Source of the DNA: an uncultured Bacteroides sp. | Lineage (GTDB): Bacteria > Bacteroidota > Bacteroidia > Bacteroidales > Bacteroidaceae | NCBI GenBank assembly: GCA_902492205.1 | Contig: CABUKU010000015.1 | Location: 8,326 to 72,325 of the forward strand | Direction of reading: 5' to 3' | Length of the DNA: 64,000 nucleotides | Part shown: in pieces, positions 50,574 to 60,440 of the stretch | Numbering within the stretch: position 1 is the stretch's first letter | Layout of the letters: each line of letters starts with the position of its first letter | The notes under the pieces: model-generated | What the model was told of the DNA's origin: nothing | The model's database searches: none | The model's input: the letters and a program-made list of their open reading frames with translations, nothing else | Translations under genes and position numbers: made by a program

Positions 50574-51016
50574 AACTGTTCCTTCAAACGAATATTATTG
50601 CTAAAAGACTATCCCTGAAAGGATTACGAACAAATAAAATAAGCTTTTCCGGGTCTAACGTCCTATATCATCGCACAATCCATCAAGCCCATTTAGATTG
50701 ACAAATATAATATATTTTATATAAACGCCCATACTTATGCTCTCATTAATCTTTTCAAACACATTATTTCACCAAACAATGACAAACACAAGACTAATTA
50801 TCTAAGACTAACATATTGATAATTAACATATTTCATCTACATATTTAGGAATAAACATAAGGTTACATTAACAAATATGTGTAGAGTAAAATATAAAAAG
50901 GTGTAGACTTTTAAAATATAAAGTCTACACCTTTTAAATATATAGAGTAGGTCTTTCTATGAAGCTTATGGAAGGTATTATCTTAAACTTCTTGAAAGAA
51001 CTACTTAACCAACTGA
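50574..51016. other. Non-coding gap between the two PULs
   Basis: A 443-bp AT-rich gap. It holds the upstream region of the PUL 1 sigma gene (weak TATATTTG box at 50702-50709, minus strand) and the terminator of PUL 2 at 50896-50935. No gene or tRNA is visible. Confidence 0.7.
50896..50935 (-). terminator. Intrinsic terminator of the PUL 2 operon
   Basis: A perfect 16-bp stem (50896-50911 with 50920-50935; core GGTGTAGACTT) and 8-nt loop with a U-rich tail on the minus strand, ~80 bp after the GH3 stop. Confidence 0.85.
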
Positions 51017-53263
51017 TTATTTAACCTTGAATTCCGTACTATTTCCATCTACACTGTTAGGAGCTACCCACAAAACGAAGTCGCCCGGTTCAACAACCTT
51101 CTTCATATTTATATTCCAAAAAGCAAGCTCCTCAATAGGAAGGGTGAAAGTTATTTGCTTGGTTTCACCAGGTTTTAAACTAATACGTTCAAAACGTTTC
51201 AGTTCTTTTACCGGACGAGTAACCGAAGCAAATTTATCCTGTACATATAATTGTACTATTTCCGTTCCCTCATATTTACCTGTATTTTTCAAATCAAAAG
51301 TAACAGTTAAGACATCATTTGCCGAAAGTTCTTTAGCAGACAACTGAGGTTCTCCATACTGGAAAGTAGTATATGAAAGACCGTATCCAAACGGATAAAG
51401 AGGATCAAAACCGGCATCCATGTAGAAAGAAGTACATCCCAAAGAGGTTTGTCCTGCTTCCACTTCAATATCATCTATCAGAACTTCATTACGGGTTGCC
51501 GGACGACCGGTATTATTATGCGAATAGTAGACCGGAATTTGCCCAACTTCCTTTGGAAAAGTCACAGGAGTTTTTCCACTTGGCACAGCTTTGCCGAACA
51601 GTAAATCCGCAATAGCAGGTCCTCCCATTGTGCCGGGATGGAAAGAATATAATACAGCATCAGACACTTCGGCTTCTTTACCTATGGTAAGCGGACGCCC
51701 TGCCATAACAACAGTGACCAGAGGTTTGCCCGTTTTTGCCAAAGCTTCTATTAATTCAGACTGCGCCCCCTGCAAATGTAAATCTGCCAAACAATGTGCT
51801 TCACCGGACAAAATAGCTTCTTCACCAACAAATGCCAAAACAACATCGGCACGAGTGGCAGCAGAAACTGCCTTTACAATGCCAGACACATTCTTATCCC
51901 GGCTATAAGCCAGCCCCGGCTCATAGATAACCTGAACTTTATCACCATACATAGCTTTTATAGCGTTCAATGGAGTCTGTGTATGCGACTTCTCACCATC
52001 GAATACCCAAGTGCCCATTTGTTCATAAGGCGCATCCGCCATCGGCCCTATAATTGCAACGGTATGTACATTCTCTTTCAAAGGCAAAACTTCATTATCG
52101 TTCTTCAACAATATGGCAGATTCTTCTGCCGCACGTTTTGCTGCTTCCAAATGTGCTTCGGCATACATCACAGAAGGCTGTTTTTCATCCACATAAGGAT
52201 TATCAAACAGTCCTAAACGATATTTCACCCGCAAGATATTACGAACAGCATCATCAATGGACGACTCCTTTACTTTCCCTTCTTTAATAAGCCGGGGGAG
52301 AGTATTCATAAATGTATAGCTCACCATTTCCATATCAACTCCAGCATTTATCGACTTCATTGCTGCTTCTGCATCATCAGCGGCAAATCCGTGTGCTATC
52401 ATCTCTTTTGCCGAAGCCCAATCTGTCACAACCAATCCATCAAAGCCCCATTCTTTACGGAGTATATCTTTTAATATAAACTCGTTTGCGGTTGAGGGCA
52501 CTCCGTCATTATCATTAAATGAAGTCATAAAGGTAGCAGCACCGGCTTTAGCTGCCTCTTCAAATGGCGGTAAATACACATTGCGTAAACGGCGTTCGGG
52601 AATAAACGTAGAATTATAATCACGTCCACCTTCCGCTGCACCATATCCTACAAAGTGTTTTGGGCATGCGGCTATAGAAGTAGGATTATTCAGAGAATCA
52701 CCCTGATAACCTTTTATCATTGCAACGCCCATAACAGATGTGAGATAGATATCTTCACCACAACCTTCAGCCATACGTCCCCACCGAGGATCACGGGCTA
52801 CATCAATCATTGGAGAAAAAGTCCAGCGAACTCCAACCGAGGCGGCCTCAATTGCGGCTACACGCGCTCCTTCTTCTGCAACCGAAGGATCAAAAGATGC
52901 AGCTTGCCCCAATGGTATAGGGAATATGGTCTTAAAACCATGTATCACATCACGGGCAATAAGCAGGGGAATTCCCAAACGGGATTCTTCGACGGCCACA
53001 CGTTGCAATGCATTGACACGGACAGGATCTACTTCATTCAATATGGAACCTACTTCACCTTTCTTGATTAACACACTCATATCTTCGATGTTGCCATAAG
53101 AGCTAATCTGGTTCATTTGCCCGATTTTCTCCTCAAGTGTCATTTGGGAAAGCAAACTTTCCACTTTATCTTCTATTATCTTATCTTTATTGCCCTGCGT
53201 CTGGCTGCATGCAGCTAACAGAAGCAATAATAAACAAGCAGGAAGAATTCTCAACGTTTTCAT
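51017..53263 (-). CDS. GH3 beta-glucosidase
   Basis: A ~748-residue exported enzyme. Three closely spaced in-frame ATGs (53275, 53266, 53263) are possible; I choose MKTLRILPAC, which gives a lipoprotein leader with lipobox LLAAC. The GH3 N-terminal barrel has FSPMIDVARDPRWGRMAEGCGEDIYL and the nucleophile Asp in GFDGLVVTDWASAKE (D285 counted from 53275). The C-terminal alpha/beta domain and fibronectin-III-like domain are present. It would release glucose from imported beta-gluco-oligosaccharides. Last gene of PUL 2, a few bases after the GH158-like gene. Confidence 0.93.
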   Translation of the reverse strand: MKTLRILPACLLLLLLAACSQTQGNKDKIIEDKVESLLSQMTLEEKIGQMNQISSYGNIEDMSVLIKKGEVGSILNEVDPVRVNALQRVAVEESRLGIPLLIARDVIHGFKTIFPIPLGQAASFDPSVAEEGARVAAIEAASVGVRWTFSPMIDVARDPRWGRMAEGCGEDIYLTSVMGVAMIKGYQGDSLNNPTSIAACPKHFVGYGAAEGGRDYNSTFIPERRLRNVYLPPFEEAAKAGAATFMTSFNDNDGVPSTANEFILKDILRKEWGFDGLVVTDWASAKEMIAHGFAADDAEAAMKSINAGVDMEMVSYTFMNTLPRLIKEGKVKESSIDDAVRNILRVKYRLGLFDNPYVDEKQPSVMYAEAHLEAAKRAAEESAILLKNDNEVLPLKENVHTVAIIGPMADAPYEQMGTWVFDGEKSHTQTPLNAIKAMYGDKVQVIYEPGLAYSRDKNVSGIVKAVSAATRADVVLAFVGEEAILSGEAHCLADLHLQGAQSELIEALAKTGKPLVTVVMAGRPLTIGKEAEVSDAVLYSFHPGTMGGPAIADLLFGKAVPSGKTPVTFPKEVGQIPVYYSHNNTGRPATRNEVLIDDIEVEAGQTSLGCTSFYMDAGFDPLYPFGYGLSYTTFQYGEPQLSAKELSANDVLTVTFDLKNTGKYEGTEIVQLYVQDKFASVTRPVKELKRFERISLKPGETKQITFTLPIEELAFWNINMKKVVEPGDFVLWVAPNSVDGNSTEFKVK

Positions 53264-53281
53264 CATATCAGTCATTACTAA

Positions 53282-54565
53282 TTACTTAACTTGAAAAGGA
53301 ATATTTGCTGTAGAAGCAAATCCTGTATTATCTAAAACATAGATATATAAACGATAACATCCCGGTTCTTTAATAGTAGTAGCATAAGTATTTGTATCAG
53401 TTACTACAACCTTGCCTACCCTGTCAGGACGCGGTTCATAAGCACCACCGGTAGCTGTGATGGTAGCTTCCTTGAGTATTTCCCAAACATAAGTGAGTTT
53501 ATCGTTTTCTCTGTCCTTCACTGCAACATCAGCCTCAATAGTCTTTCCCGGAGCTATATGTACATTAAATGTACTTCCATTAATAGCAAGTTGCCTAACC
53601 ACCGGGGCTGTCTGTGAGGGTTCTTCACCTGTCCACACACGTTGCATTGCTTCTACCATCGGAGTTTTTTCTCCTTTTAACGGCAATCCCTCCACTCCAT
53701 TCTCAACAAACATACTAAACCAAGTGGGAGTGCGTTCTTCTTTCTGTCCCCATAAAAAGACAAATGAACCCATGCAACGTTTATTATTCAGGATATTTTT
53801 GTTATACCTATCTTCATAAACAATTCTTTTCTCTTCACTTGTTTGTTCAATAGGAGCTCCCCACTCGGTTTTTGTAGTTTCCCACCAACCGGTAGGTCCC
53901 CATTCTGTTATCATAAACGGACCTTCATAGGCCGATTTACCAACAATACTTCCAACCTCTCCGATAGGTCCATAACTATTTATACCCACAAAATCAAGTG
54001 TAGGCGCATATTGGGCAATGGAATCCAGAGCAGACTGATCATGCGAAATAACTGTTGAAACCAAATGTTTCTTATCAATAGATTTAATCAGCTGTGCCAA
54101 TTCTTCTACAAAACTCCATGCAGCACCAATATTGGCATTATGCAAATTAATCTCGTTACCAATACCCCAGGCAAAGATATTCGGATCATCTTTGAAAGTT
54201 TCGGCAAGTATTCTCACTTCTTCACGCAATTTATTCTTATAAGCGTCATCATAATATTTAGCTGAATCCTGAGTCAGTCCGATACCTTGCATCACATACA
54301 TATTATTAACACGAGCCAATTCCAAGTCTTTCCGAATAGACTCTACGTTTCCTCCCCACGTCCGAAAAGCATTCGCTCCATTCCCGGCAGCCAGTTCTAT
54401 CCGGTTTGTGCCTCCCACTCCTTTTATATAAGTAGGAACTCCATTGATGAGAAGTTCGTATTGTCCATTTTGATTAACGATCTTCACTCCGTCCACAGAT
54501 TGTGAACAACCTATTAACAATGCACACAAACCATAAAATAAAATACCTATACAACCTTTTTTCAT
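53282..54565 (-). CDS. GH-A clan TIM-barrel glycoside hydrolase, likely GH158 endo-beta-1,3-glucanase
   Basis: A 427-residue predicted lipoprotein (lipobox LLIGC, Cys 20). A TIM barrel (~25-310) shows the clan GH-A acid/base Glu138 after Asn (WGIGNEINLHN) and the nucleophile Glu221 (MITEWGPTGWW). A C-terminal Ig-like domain (~330-427) follows. Two-domain build, spacing of the two Glu residues, surface-lipoprotein signal and position between GH16 and GH3 in a SusCD operon all match the GH158 enzyme of beta-1,3-glucan loci in gut Bacteroides. Related GH2/GH5-type annotations are an alternative. Confidence 0.72.
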   Translation of the reverse strand: MKKGCIGILFYGLCALLIGCSQSVDGVKIVNQNGQYELLINGVPTYIKGVGGTNRIELAAGNGANAFRTWGGNVESIRKDLELARVNNMYVMQGIGLTQDSAKYYDDAYKNKLREEVRILAETFKDDPNIFAWGIGNEINLHNANIGAAWSFVEELAQLIKSIDKKHLVSTVISHDQSALDSIAQYAPTLDFVGINSYGPIGEVGSIVGKSAYEGPFMITEWGPTGWWETTKTEWGAPIEQTSEEKRIVYEDRYNKNILNNKRCMGSFVFLWGQKEERTPTWFSMFVENGVEGLPLKGEKTPMVEAMQRVWTGEEPSQTAPVVRQLAINGSTFNVHIAPGKTIEADVAVKDRENDKLTYVWEILKEATITATGGAYEPRPDRVGKVVVTDTNTYATTIKEPGCYRLYIYVLDNTGFASTANIPFQVK

Positions 54566-54580
54566 ATCAAAATATCTATA

Positions 54581-55438
54581 TTAGTTATTCTTTTGGTACA
54601 CGCGCACATAGTCAATCTGATAGGTGGCAGGGAAGCATGAATCGTCTACGCCTTTTTGTCCTCCAAAACCTCCGCCCACAGCCATATTCAACTTCACATT
54701 AAAAGGGGCATCAAAAGGCCAGGTTTCTTTATCTCCGATTCCATCGTTGGTATAAGAAAAATATTCTACGCCATCAATAAAACCTTTTATATCAATAGGC
54801 GTCCATTTCAAACCATAAACATGAAATTCATCTTGTGCTTTCTCTATCTTTAAGATAGCCGTCTTTTGAGTACCAATGGCATGATTATACTTTTGAGTAT
54901 GAATAGAAATATGGATAGAATCAGGATGGCTCCCAACGTGTTCCATAATATCAATTTCACCATCCAAAGGCCAAGTTTCCAGATTTACCGGAAGCATCCA
55001 AAAGGCAGGCCATGTACCTATACCTTTGGGAAGTTTCAATTTAGCTTCGAAATACCCATATTTCCAATTCTCTTTTGTTGTCATCCTGGAAGATATATAT
55101 TGATAAGAATCAATAGGTTCTTCCAACTTGATTGCACGGATATTTAAGATTCCGTTTTGAACAAAGGCAGTAGTATCTTTTTGATAATAAGCCGGCACAT
55201 AATATTGCAGTTCTTTATTACCCCAGCCTCCACCGCCGGTTTCATAGCTCCATTTTGTTAAATCGGGAAATGACGCAACTTCCGTTGCGTCAAATTCATC
55301 ATTCCAAACCAACTGATACCCCGTAGGAACAAAAGAGCTGTTTCCTATTCTATCAACTTTATCCTTATTTCTTGCTGTACAAGAAAAAATAATGCAAGTG
55401 AATAGAAACAAAGTAAATAAATTTATTCCTCTTGTCAT
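54581..55438 (-). CDS. GH16 endo-beta-glucanase (laminarinase-like) lipoprotein
   Basis: A 285-residue enzyme with lipobox IIFSC (Cys 20). The GH16 beta-jelly-roll shows WNDEFD, GNKELQYY, GTWPAFWMLP and the catalytic E161-I-D163-I-M-E166 with the extra Met of the laminarinase subgroup, and closes with QIDYVRVYQ. It cleaves internal beta-1,3 (or mixed-linkage) glucosidic bonds, probably at the cell surface. It starts 9 bp after susD and precedes the GH158-like gene by 15 bp. Confidence 0.93.
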   Translation of the reverse strand: MTRGINLFTLFLFTCIIFSCTARNKDKVDRIGNSSFVPTGYQLVWNDEFDATEVASFPDLTKWSYETGGGGWGNKELQYYVPAYYQKDTTAFVQNGILNIRAIKLEEPIDSYQYISSRMTTKENWKYGYFEAKLKLPKGIGTWPAFWMLPVNLETWPLDGEIDIMEHVGSHPDSIHISIHTQKYNHAIGTQKTAILKIEKAQDEFHVYGLKWTPIDIKGFIDGVEYFSYTNDGIGDKETWPFDAPFNVKLNMAVGGGFGGQKGVDDSCFPATYQIDYVRVYQKNN

Positions 55439-55447
55439 AATTAAATA

Positions 55448-57124
55448 TTATTCTTTTAATAACGGATTCTTTTCTTGTTCTGTCAAAGGAATTGGCAAAT
55501 AATAATTTGCTCCAGTAAAAGTACGATCTTCTACCTTGCTAATCTTATACTCTAATGTAACATTATCATCATAAATATTCATTCCCATTATCGGAGCCTT
55601 AAGAGCATCTGCATCTTTCCAACGGCGCAAATCATAGAAGCGATGTTCTTCCAACAACAGTTCAACTCTACGCTCGTTTCTTATTCTCTTACGCATTTCT
55701 TCCTTCGAAAGTCCCTCCGGTAATTCAGGTTGTCCCGAACGTTCGCGAACTTCTTTCATAGCATTATATACACTAGTATCAGGAGCAGTCAGGGATTCAT
55801 TCTTAGCCTCCGCATAATTCAACAGAATTTCTGCATAACGGAAATATGGGAAATTATTACTTTGAGCATACCCTCCATACAAATTAGTCGAAGGATCCAA
55901 TTCTTCCATAAATTTCTTAGGTCCATAACCGCAACGTGCTTTGCCTAGTTTAGGTTTACACAAGCCATCCTTCGAAGGATCTACCGTATTGGTTACCATA
56001 GACATGTTATGTGTTTCCCAAACTGATCCATTATAAATTATACTTTGATAAAAACGAGCATCCCTATTTTTATATGGATCCTGAGCATTGTAAAGCGTAT
56101 TATCCGGATCTGAAATCAATTTACCATCTGTTGTTTCATAGGCATCAACCAAATTCTGAGTAGGATACAATCCATTCCATGAGCCAGCATCTTCAGAATC
56201 AAGGCTCCACATCATATGAATATTATGTGGTGCTTCAGGGAAAGTAAACCTACGTTCAAAGATAACTTCTTCATTCGCAGCAGTTTTATCAAATTCCATA
56301 GAGCGATAAGGAGTATCTGTTAATTTATAAAGTTTATACACACCTAAATCCATCACATCCTGTGCAGCTTGCGCAGCCTCCGCCCATTTCTGTGAATCAT
56401 CGGCAGAGTTCAGCGGACTTGCCAAGTACAATAAAGCACGGGATTTCAAAGCCCTAAAAGCACCTCTGGTTGCATGTCCGGTCGTCTTATCAGAATATGT
56501 TTTAGGTAACTTATCAGCATAATCATCACATTCTTTTTTAATGAAAGCTACAATATCTGCAAAAGATGAAGGAGCGACAAGTAAATCATCAGTCAGTTCC
56601 TGAGCTTTGGTTATCAAAGGAGCTTTGCCAAAAGTGCGAGCTAACTCAAAATAGCAAAATGCCCTTAAAAATCTTGCTTCAGCCTCTATGCGCTCTTTCT
56701 CCGTATCCGAAAGCACCATTGCATTTACTGAAGAAACACGATCAATAATAATATTGCACTTACGTATAACCTTATACTCCATATTCCATATTTCTTCTAC
56801 AAAAGGACAACTTTGTGCCGTAATAGCGTCTTTGTTCAACTGAGTATAAATCGGTGAATCTGAGACACTTGCAAAATCATCTGTTGCGGCATCCAAGTTT
56901 CCCGCCCATGACATTGACCAGTTTTGTTCATAACCGGCTGTGCAACGATTAAAACCGCATAGCATGGAGCCGTAAGTATTTGCCACAAATTGATCAATCA
57001 AGTTTTTGTCTTCCCAAATAGCTTCATCTGAAATAAAAGTGGTCGGCTTTATATCTAACATATCAGAACAACCCGAAGCTATAACCATCAATACAGCCAA
57101 TAAAAGGTTTTTATTCTTTTTCAT
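55448..57124 (-). CDS. SusD/RagB-type surface lipoprotein of PUL 2
   Basis: A 558-residue SusD-like protein (lipobox IASGC, Cys near residue 19; then SDMLDIKPTTFISDEAIW). The C-terminal MRKRIRNERRVELLLEEHRFYDLRRW and YYLPIPLTEQEKNP patterns are typical. It lids the SusC whose gene ends 18 bp upstream and should bind beta-glucan. No separate surface glycan-binding protein gene lies between it and GH16, unlike some beta-1,3-glucan loci. Confidence 0.94.
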   Translation of the reverse strand: MKKNKNLLLAVLMVIASGCSDMLDIKPTTFISDEAIWEDKNLIDQFVANTYGSMLCGFNRCTAGYEQNWSMSWAGNLDAATDDFASVSDSPIYTQLNKDAITAQSCPFVEEIWNMEYKVIRKCNIIIDRVSSVNAMVLSDTEKERIEAEARFLRAFCYFELARTFGKAPLITKAQELTDDLLVAPSSFADIVAFIKKECDDYADKLPKTYSDKTTGHATRGAFRALKSRALLYLASPLNSADDSQKWAEAAQAAQDVMDLGVYKLYKLTDTPYRSMEFDKTAANEEVIFERRFTFPEAPHNIHMMWSLDSEDAGSWNGLYPTQNLVDAYETTDGKLISDPDNTLYNAQDPYKNRDARFYQSIIYNGSVWETHNMSMVTNTVDPSKDGLCKPKLGKARCGYGPKKFMEELDPSTNLYGGYAQSNNFPYFRYAEILLNYAEAKNESLTAPDTSVYNAMKEVRERSGQPELPEGLSKEEMRKRIRNERRVELLLEEHRFYDLRRWKDADALKAPIMGMNIYDDNVTLEYKISKVEDRTFTGANYYLPIPLTEQEKNPLLKE

Positions 57125-57142
57125 AACGATAATTCATTTAAA

Positions 57143-60100
57143 TTAAAATTGTAAATTAACTCCCACATTGAAAGCTTTCATCTGAGGATATGTCCATCCT
57201 TCCTGTTGTATATTCTCCGGATCGATTTGCGGAACATCTGTTATTGTAAACAAGTTAGATGCATTCACATATACCCTTAATCCGGAAATACGAGCAGCTT
57301 TCAGCCATTGAGACGGTAAACTATAACCAATTTCCACATTCTTCAAACGCAAATAAGAAGCATCATACAGATAAGTTTGAACGGCACTAATATCTGTTGT
57401 GGGGAAATTGTGTGTAGATTCTGCCAGACGAGGATATTTGGCATTTACATTCTGCTCGCTCCAACTTTCATTTACCCAAAACTCAGGTAAGTTACCCTGA
57501 TTAAAGTAAGGCAATATAATTCCGCCCTTTAAATATACTTGCACTTTGGCAGCACCCTGGAACAAGAAACTAAAATCAAAATTCTTCCACTTCAGATTTC
57601 CGTTAATACCATAAATTATTTCCGGTACATTTCCATTTCCCAAATAAGTCATATCTTTGGAGTCAACCGTTCCATTACCATCAACATCCACATATTTAAT
57701 ATCACCTATCTGAGTTACATATCCAGTTCCGGCAACTTCCTGTTTTGAATAAGCATCTATTTCAGCCTGTGTTTTAAATATGCCATCTGTTTTATATCCA
57801 TAATATCCATTGATAGGTCTGCCGGTTTTACGCATATATTCAGATGTTCCTACTGCTTCCGCCATTTCTATAATTTTATTTCTGGCATAAGTAAAGTTTC
57901 CTCCGACAGAAAAAGAGAAATCACGTATAGTCTGATGATAGTTCACAGACAAGTCAACACCTTTATTCTCCACTTCTCCTAAATTTTCAAGAGGTAAAAT
58001 GCCACCAAATGAAGAAGGAACTTCCGCACTGCGTTGAGTCAAGATATTGGTTCTTTTTTCCATAAAATAGTCAATAGAAAAGTTTACCCTGTTAAACAAA
58101 GTAGCATCAAGAGCCACATTTGTCTTCGTTGACTTTTCCCAAGTAGCCAAAGCATTAGCAATAGGGCCGGGCAACATACCTTTTGTTACCAGTTCACCAA
58201 AAACATAATCTCCTAAATTATTGGGGAAGCCATTCGAAGCATTTGCATTGCTAGAATCATATAAATCAAAACGACTATAAAAAGGGAAATCAACAGCACC
58301 TGTATTATCATTACCCAAAGTTCCATAAGAAGCTCTTACTTTCAAGAAGTTTACAGAGTTCTTTAATGGTTCAAAGAATTTTTCTTCTGATATTACCCAA
58401 CCCAATGATGCAGAAGCGAAAGTACCCCATCTCTTTGAAGGAGCAAAATTTTCGGATGCATCACGACGTATATTAGCTTCTACCAAGTATTTCTGAGCAT
58501 AGTTATAATTCACTCTTCCCATGTAACTGGCTCTTGCGGTCTTCTTATCATAAGCATTTAAGCTCTGTCCACTTGTATTTCCTGCATTCATCTGATCCAA
58601 GATTTCAGAATCAAATGAAATTCTGTTCATACCGGATCTCTCAATATTTCCTTTACGTCCTAAAACCATCGCCATAGCAGTAATGCCATGTTTGCCAAAG
58701 CTACGTGCATAATTTACCTGAAATTGATATTCCTGATACTCATCGGAATTTTGAGTGATTCCCAAGCTTGCACTCGAACGTGGTTTTAATACATATTCAC
58801 CATCGCTGTCCTTACTATATACATAAGGAGAAACATTCCATGCTTTATTTTTATAGTGATTTCTATTATAAGATGCTACTCCTTTTGCCGATAATCCCGG
58901 AGTAATAAAATCCAATTTCTGTTCTAATTCTACACGTGCATCGACAACAAATGTATTACCACGGCTATAACTTCCTCCCGGTTGGTTAGATGCTACAATA
59001 TTAGGATGAGTAGCATCGGGAACAGCAAATGTGCCATCCGCATAGCGGCAAAGAAGTACCGGAGTATTACGCACCAACTGTTGGAAAACGCCTTGGCTTC
59101 CACCCGTATTCAAACTGTTTTCTACTCTACCGGATACATCTACTCCCAAACGGGTTGTTTTTGTAATACTTGCATCAATATTACTACGTAAATTATAACG
59201 TTTGTAATTCAAGTCTTCCCAAAGACCGCCTTGGTTCAAATATCCCAAACTAACATAGTACTGCATTTTTTCATTACCACCTGATACTGATATATTATGT
59301 TGGTTCTGAATTGCATTTTGAGAAAGCATTTCACCATACCAGTCTGTATTCGGATAATTCTCGGGATCGGTACCGTCTCTAAACTTCGTTAACTCATCCT
59401 GCTTATAGATCTCCTTCCCCATATATTGGTTATACAAACGTGCATAATCATATGAGTTTGCAAACTTCGGCAGTTTCGTCGGAGATTGTATAGACACATT
59501 TCCCGAATAATTAATAGTAGGTTTCGCTTTTGTGCCTCGTTTGGTAGTAATAACAATTACACCATTTGCACCACGCATACCGAAGATAGCAGCAGAAGCG
59601 GCATCTTTCAATACATTTACAGATTCAATGTCATTGGGATCCATCCGGGCAAAGTCGGCAGAAGTTCTTTCAATTCCGTCAATAATAAAAGCCGGAGATG
59701 TATCACCTTTGAAAGTTGCAATACCACGTATATATAAAGAAGCATCATCCGAACCCGGTTCTCCTGTTGCCTGTTTTGCTATCAAACCCGGTACTTGACC
59801 AATCAACGTATTTGTAGAATTGGCAGCTTTTGATTTCAGCAAATCATCACTTTTAATAGAAGCAACAGCTCCTGTCAAGTTAGCTTTCTTTTGTACGCCA
59901 TAGCCTACAACAACCACTTCATCAAGCGTTTCGGTATCTTCGTGTAATACGATACGAAGCGATTTACTTCCTTTCACAGCCACCTCCTGAGATTTGTAGC
60001 CTACATAAGATACAGTAAGGATAGCATTTGATGGAACCATGAGAGTAAATTGTCCATCCAAGTCGGTAATTGTACCATTAGAAGAATTTCCCTTTACGAT

Positions 60101-60226
60101 TACATTCACACCCGGTAAAGGTTCATTATCAGATTCTCCTACAACTATACCTTGTACCTGCATATTTTGTGCATATACGGTAAGGTATACTCCTAAAAGC
60201 AATAAAATTGATAATAACTTTTTCAT
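57143..60226 (-). CDS. SusC-type TonB-dependent receptor without STN domain (PUL 2)
   Basis: A 1027-residue receptor. Signal peptide (~1-19, ending TVYAQ), carboxypeptidase-D-like domain (~22-105; VVGESDNEPLPGVNVIVKG), plug (~110-225; DEVVVVGYGVQKKANLTGA) and a barrel ending FNVGVNLQF. It lacks the STN signalling domain found in the other two SusC proteins of the window, in keeping with control by the SusR-like regulator instead of a FecR/sigma pair. First gene of the PUL 2 operon, with a promoter and phased repeats upstream. Confidence 0.95.
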   Translation of the reverse strand: MKKLLSILLLLGVYLTVYAQNMQVQGIVVGESDNEPLPGVNVIVKGNSSNGTITDLDGQFTLMVPSNAILTVSYVGYKSQEVAVKGSKSLRIVLHEDTETLDEVVVVGYGVQKKANLTGAVASIKSDDLLKSKAANSTNTLIGQVPGLIAKQATGEPGSDDASLYIRGIATFKGDTSPAFIIDGIERTSADFARMDPNDIESVNVLKDAASAAIFGMRGANGVIVITTKRGTKAKPTINYSGNVSIQSPTKLPKFANSYDYARLYNQYMGKEIYKQDELTKFRDGTDPENYPNTDWYGEMLSQNAIQNQHNISVSGGNEKMQYYVSLGYLNQGGLWEDLNYKRYNLRSNIDASITKTTRLGVDVSGRVENSLNTGGSQGVFQQLVRNTPVLLCRYADGTFAVPDATHPNIVASNQPGGSYSRGNTFVVDARVELEQKLDFITPGLSAKGVASYNRNHYKNKAWNVSPYVYSKDSDGEYVLKPRSSASLGITQNSDEYQEYQFQVNYARSFGKHGITAMAMVLGRKGNIERSGMNRISFDSEILDQMNAGNTSGQSLNAYDKKTARASYMGRVNYNYAQKYLVEANIRRDASENFAPSKRWGTFASASLGWVISEEKFFEPLKNSVNFLKVRASYGTLGNDNTGAVDFPFYSRFDLYDSSNANASNGFPNNLGDYVFGELVTKGMLPGPIANALATWEKSTKTNVALDATLFNRVNFSIDYFMEKRTNILTQRSAEVPSSFGGILPLENLGEVENKGVDLSVNYHQTIRDFSFSVGGNFTYARNKIIEMAEAVGTSEYMRKTGRPINGYYGYKTDGIFKTQAEIDAYSKQEVAGTGYVTQIGDIKYVDVDGNGTVDSKDMTYLGNGNVPEIIYGINGNLKWKNFDFSFLFQGAAKVQVYLKGGIILPYFNQGNLPEFWVNESWSEQNVNAKYPRLAESTHNFPTTDISAVQTYLYDASYLRLKNVEIGYSLPSQWLKAARISGLRVYVNASNLFTITDVPQIDPENIQQEGWTYPQMKAFNVGVNLQF

Positions 60227-60273
60227 AAGTTTTTAAATTAAGATTAACTATTCTGTTCGTTTTTTGAACAGGA

Positions 60274-60303
60274 CAAACATAGGGAGAAATGTAATAGAGC
60301 AAC
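60274..60303 (-). promoter_or_regulatory. Promoter of the PUL 2 susC operon
   Basis: On the minus strand TATGTTTG (60274-60281) fits the -7 consensus; GTTG 18 bp further upstream (60300-60303) is a poor -33, as expected for an activator-dependent promoter. The leader to the ATG at 60226 is about 40 nt. Confidence 0.55.
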
Positions 60304-60322
60304 AGAATAGCGCCTATTCCAA

Positions 60323-60365
60323 AATACGTCAAACGGGAAATAATAATACGTTATTAATACGTCAA
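60323..60365 (-). promoter_or_regulatory. Three phased AATACGTCAA repeats, candidate operator of the SusR-like regulator
   Basis: AATACGTCAA at 60323-60332 and 60356-60365 and the variant AATACGTTAT at 60345-60354 begin 22 and 11 bp apart, that is on one face of the helix. They lie ~20-60 bp upstream of the -33 position of the susC promoter, where an activator would bind. Confidence 0.5.
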
Positions 60366-60440
60366 TATATTATAATACACTAATTATCAATAATATATCA
60401 ATACGCACATACAACTCGTCATATATATAAAAAGGCAGAA

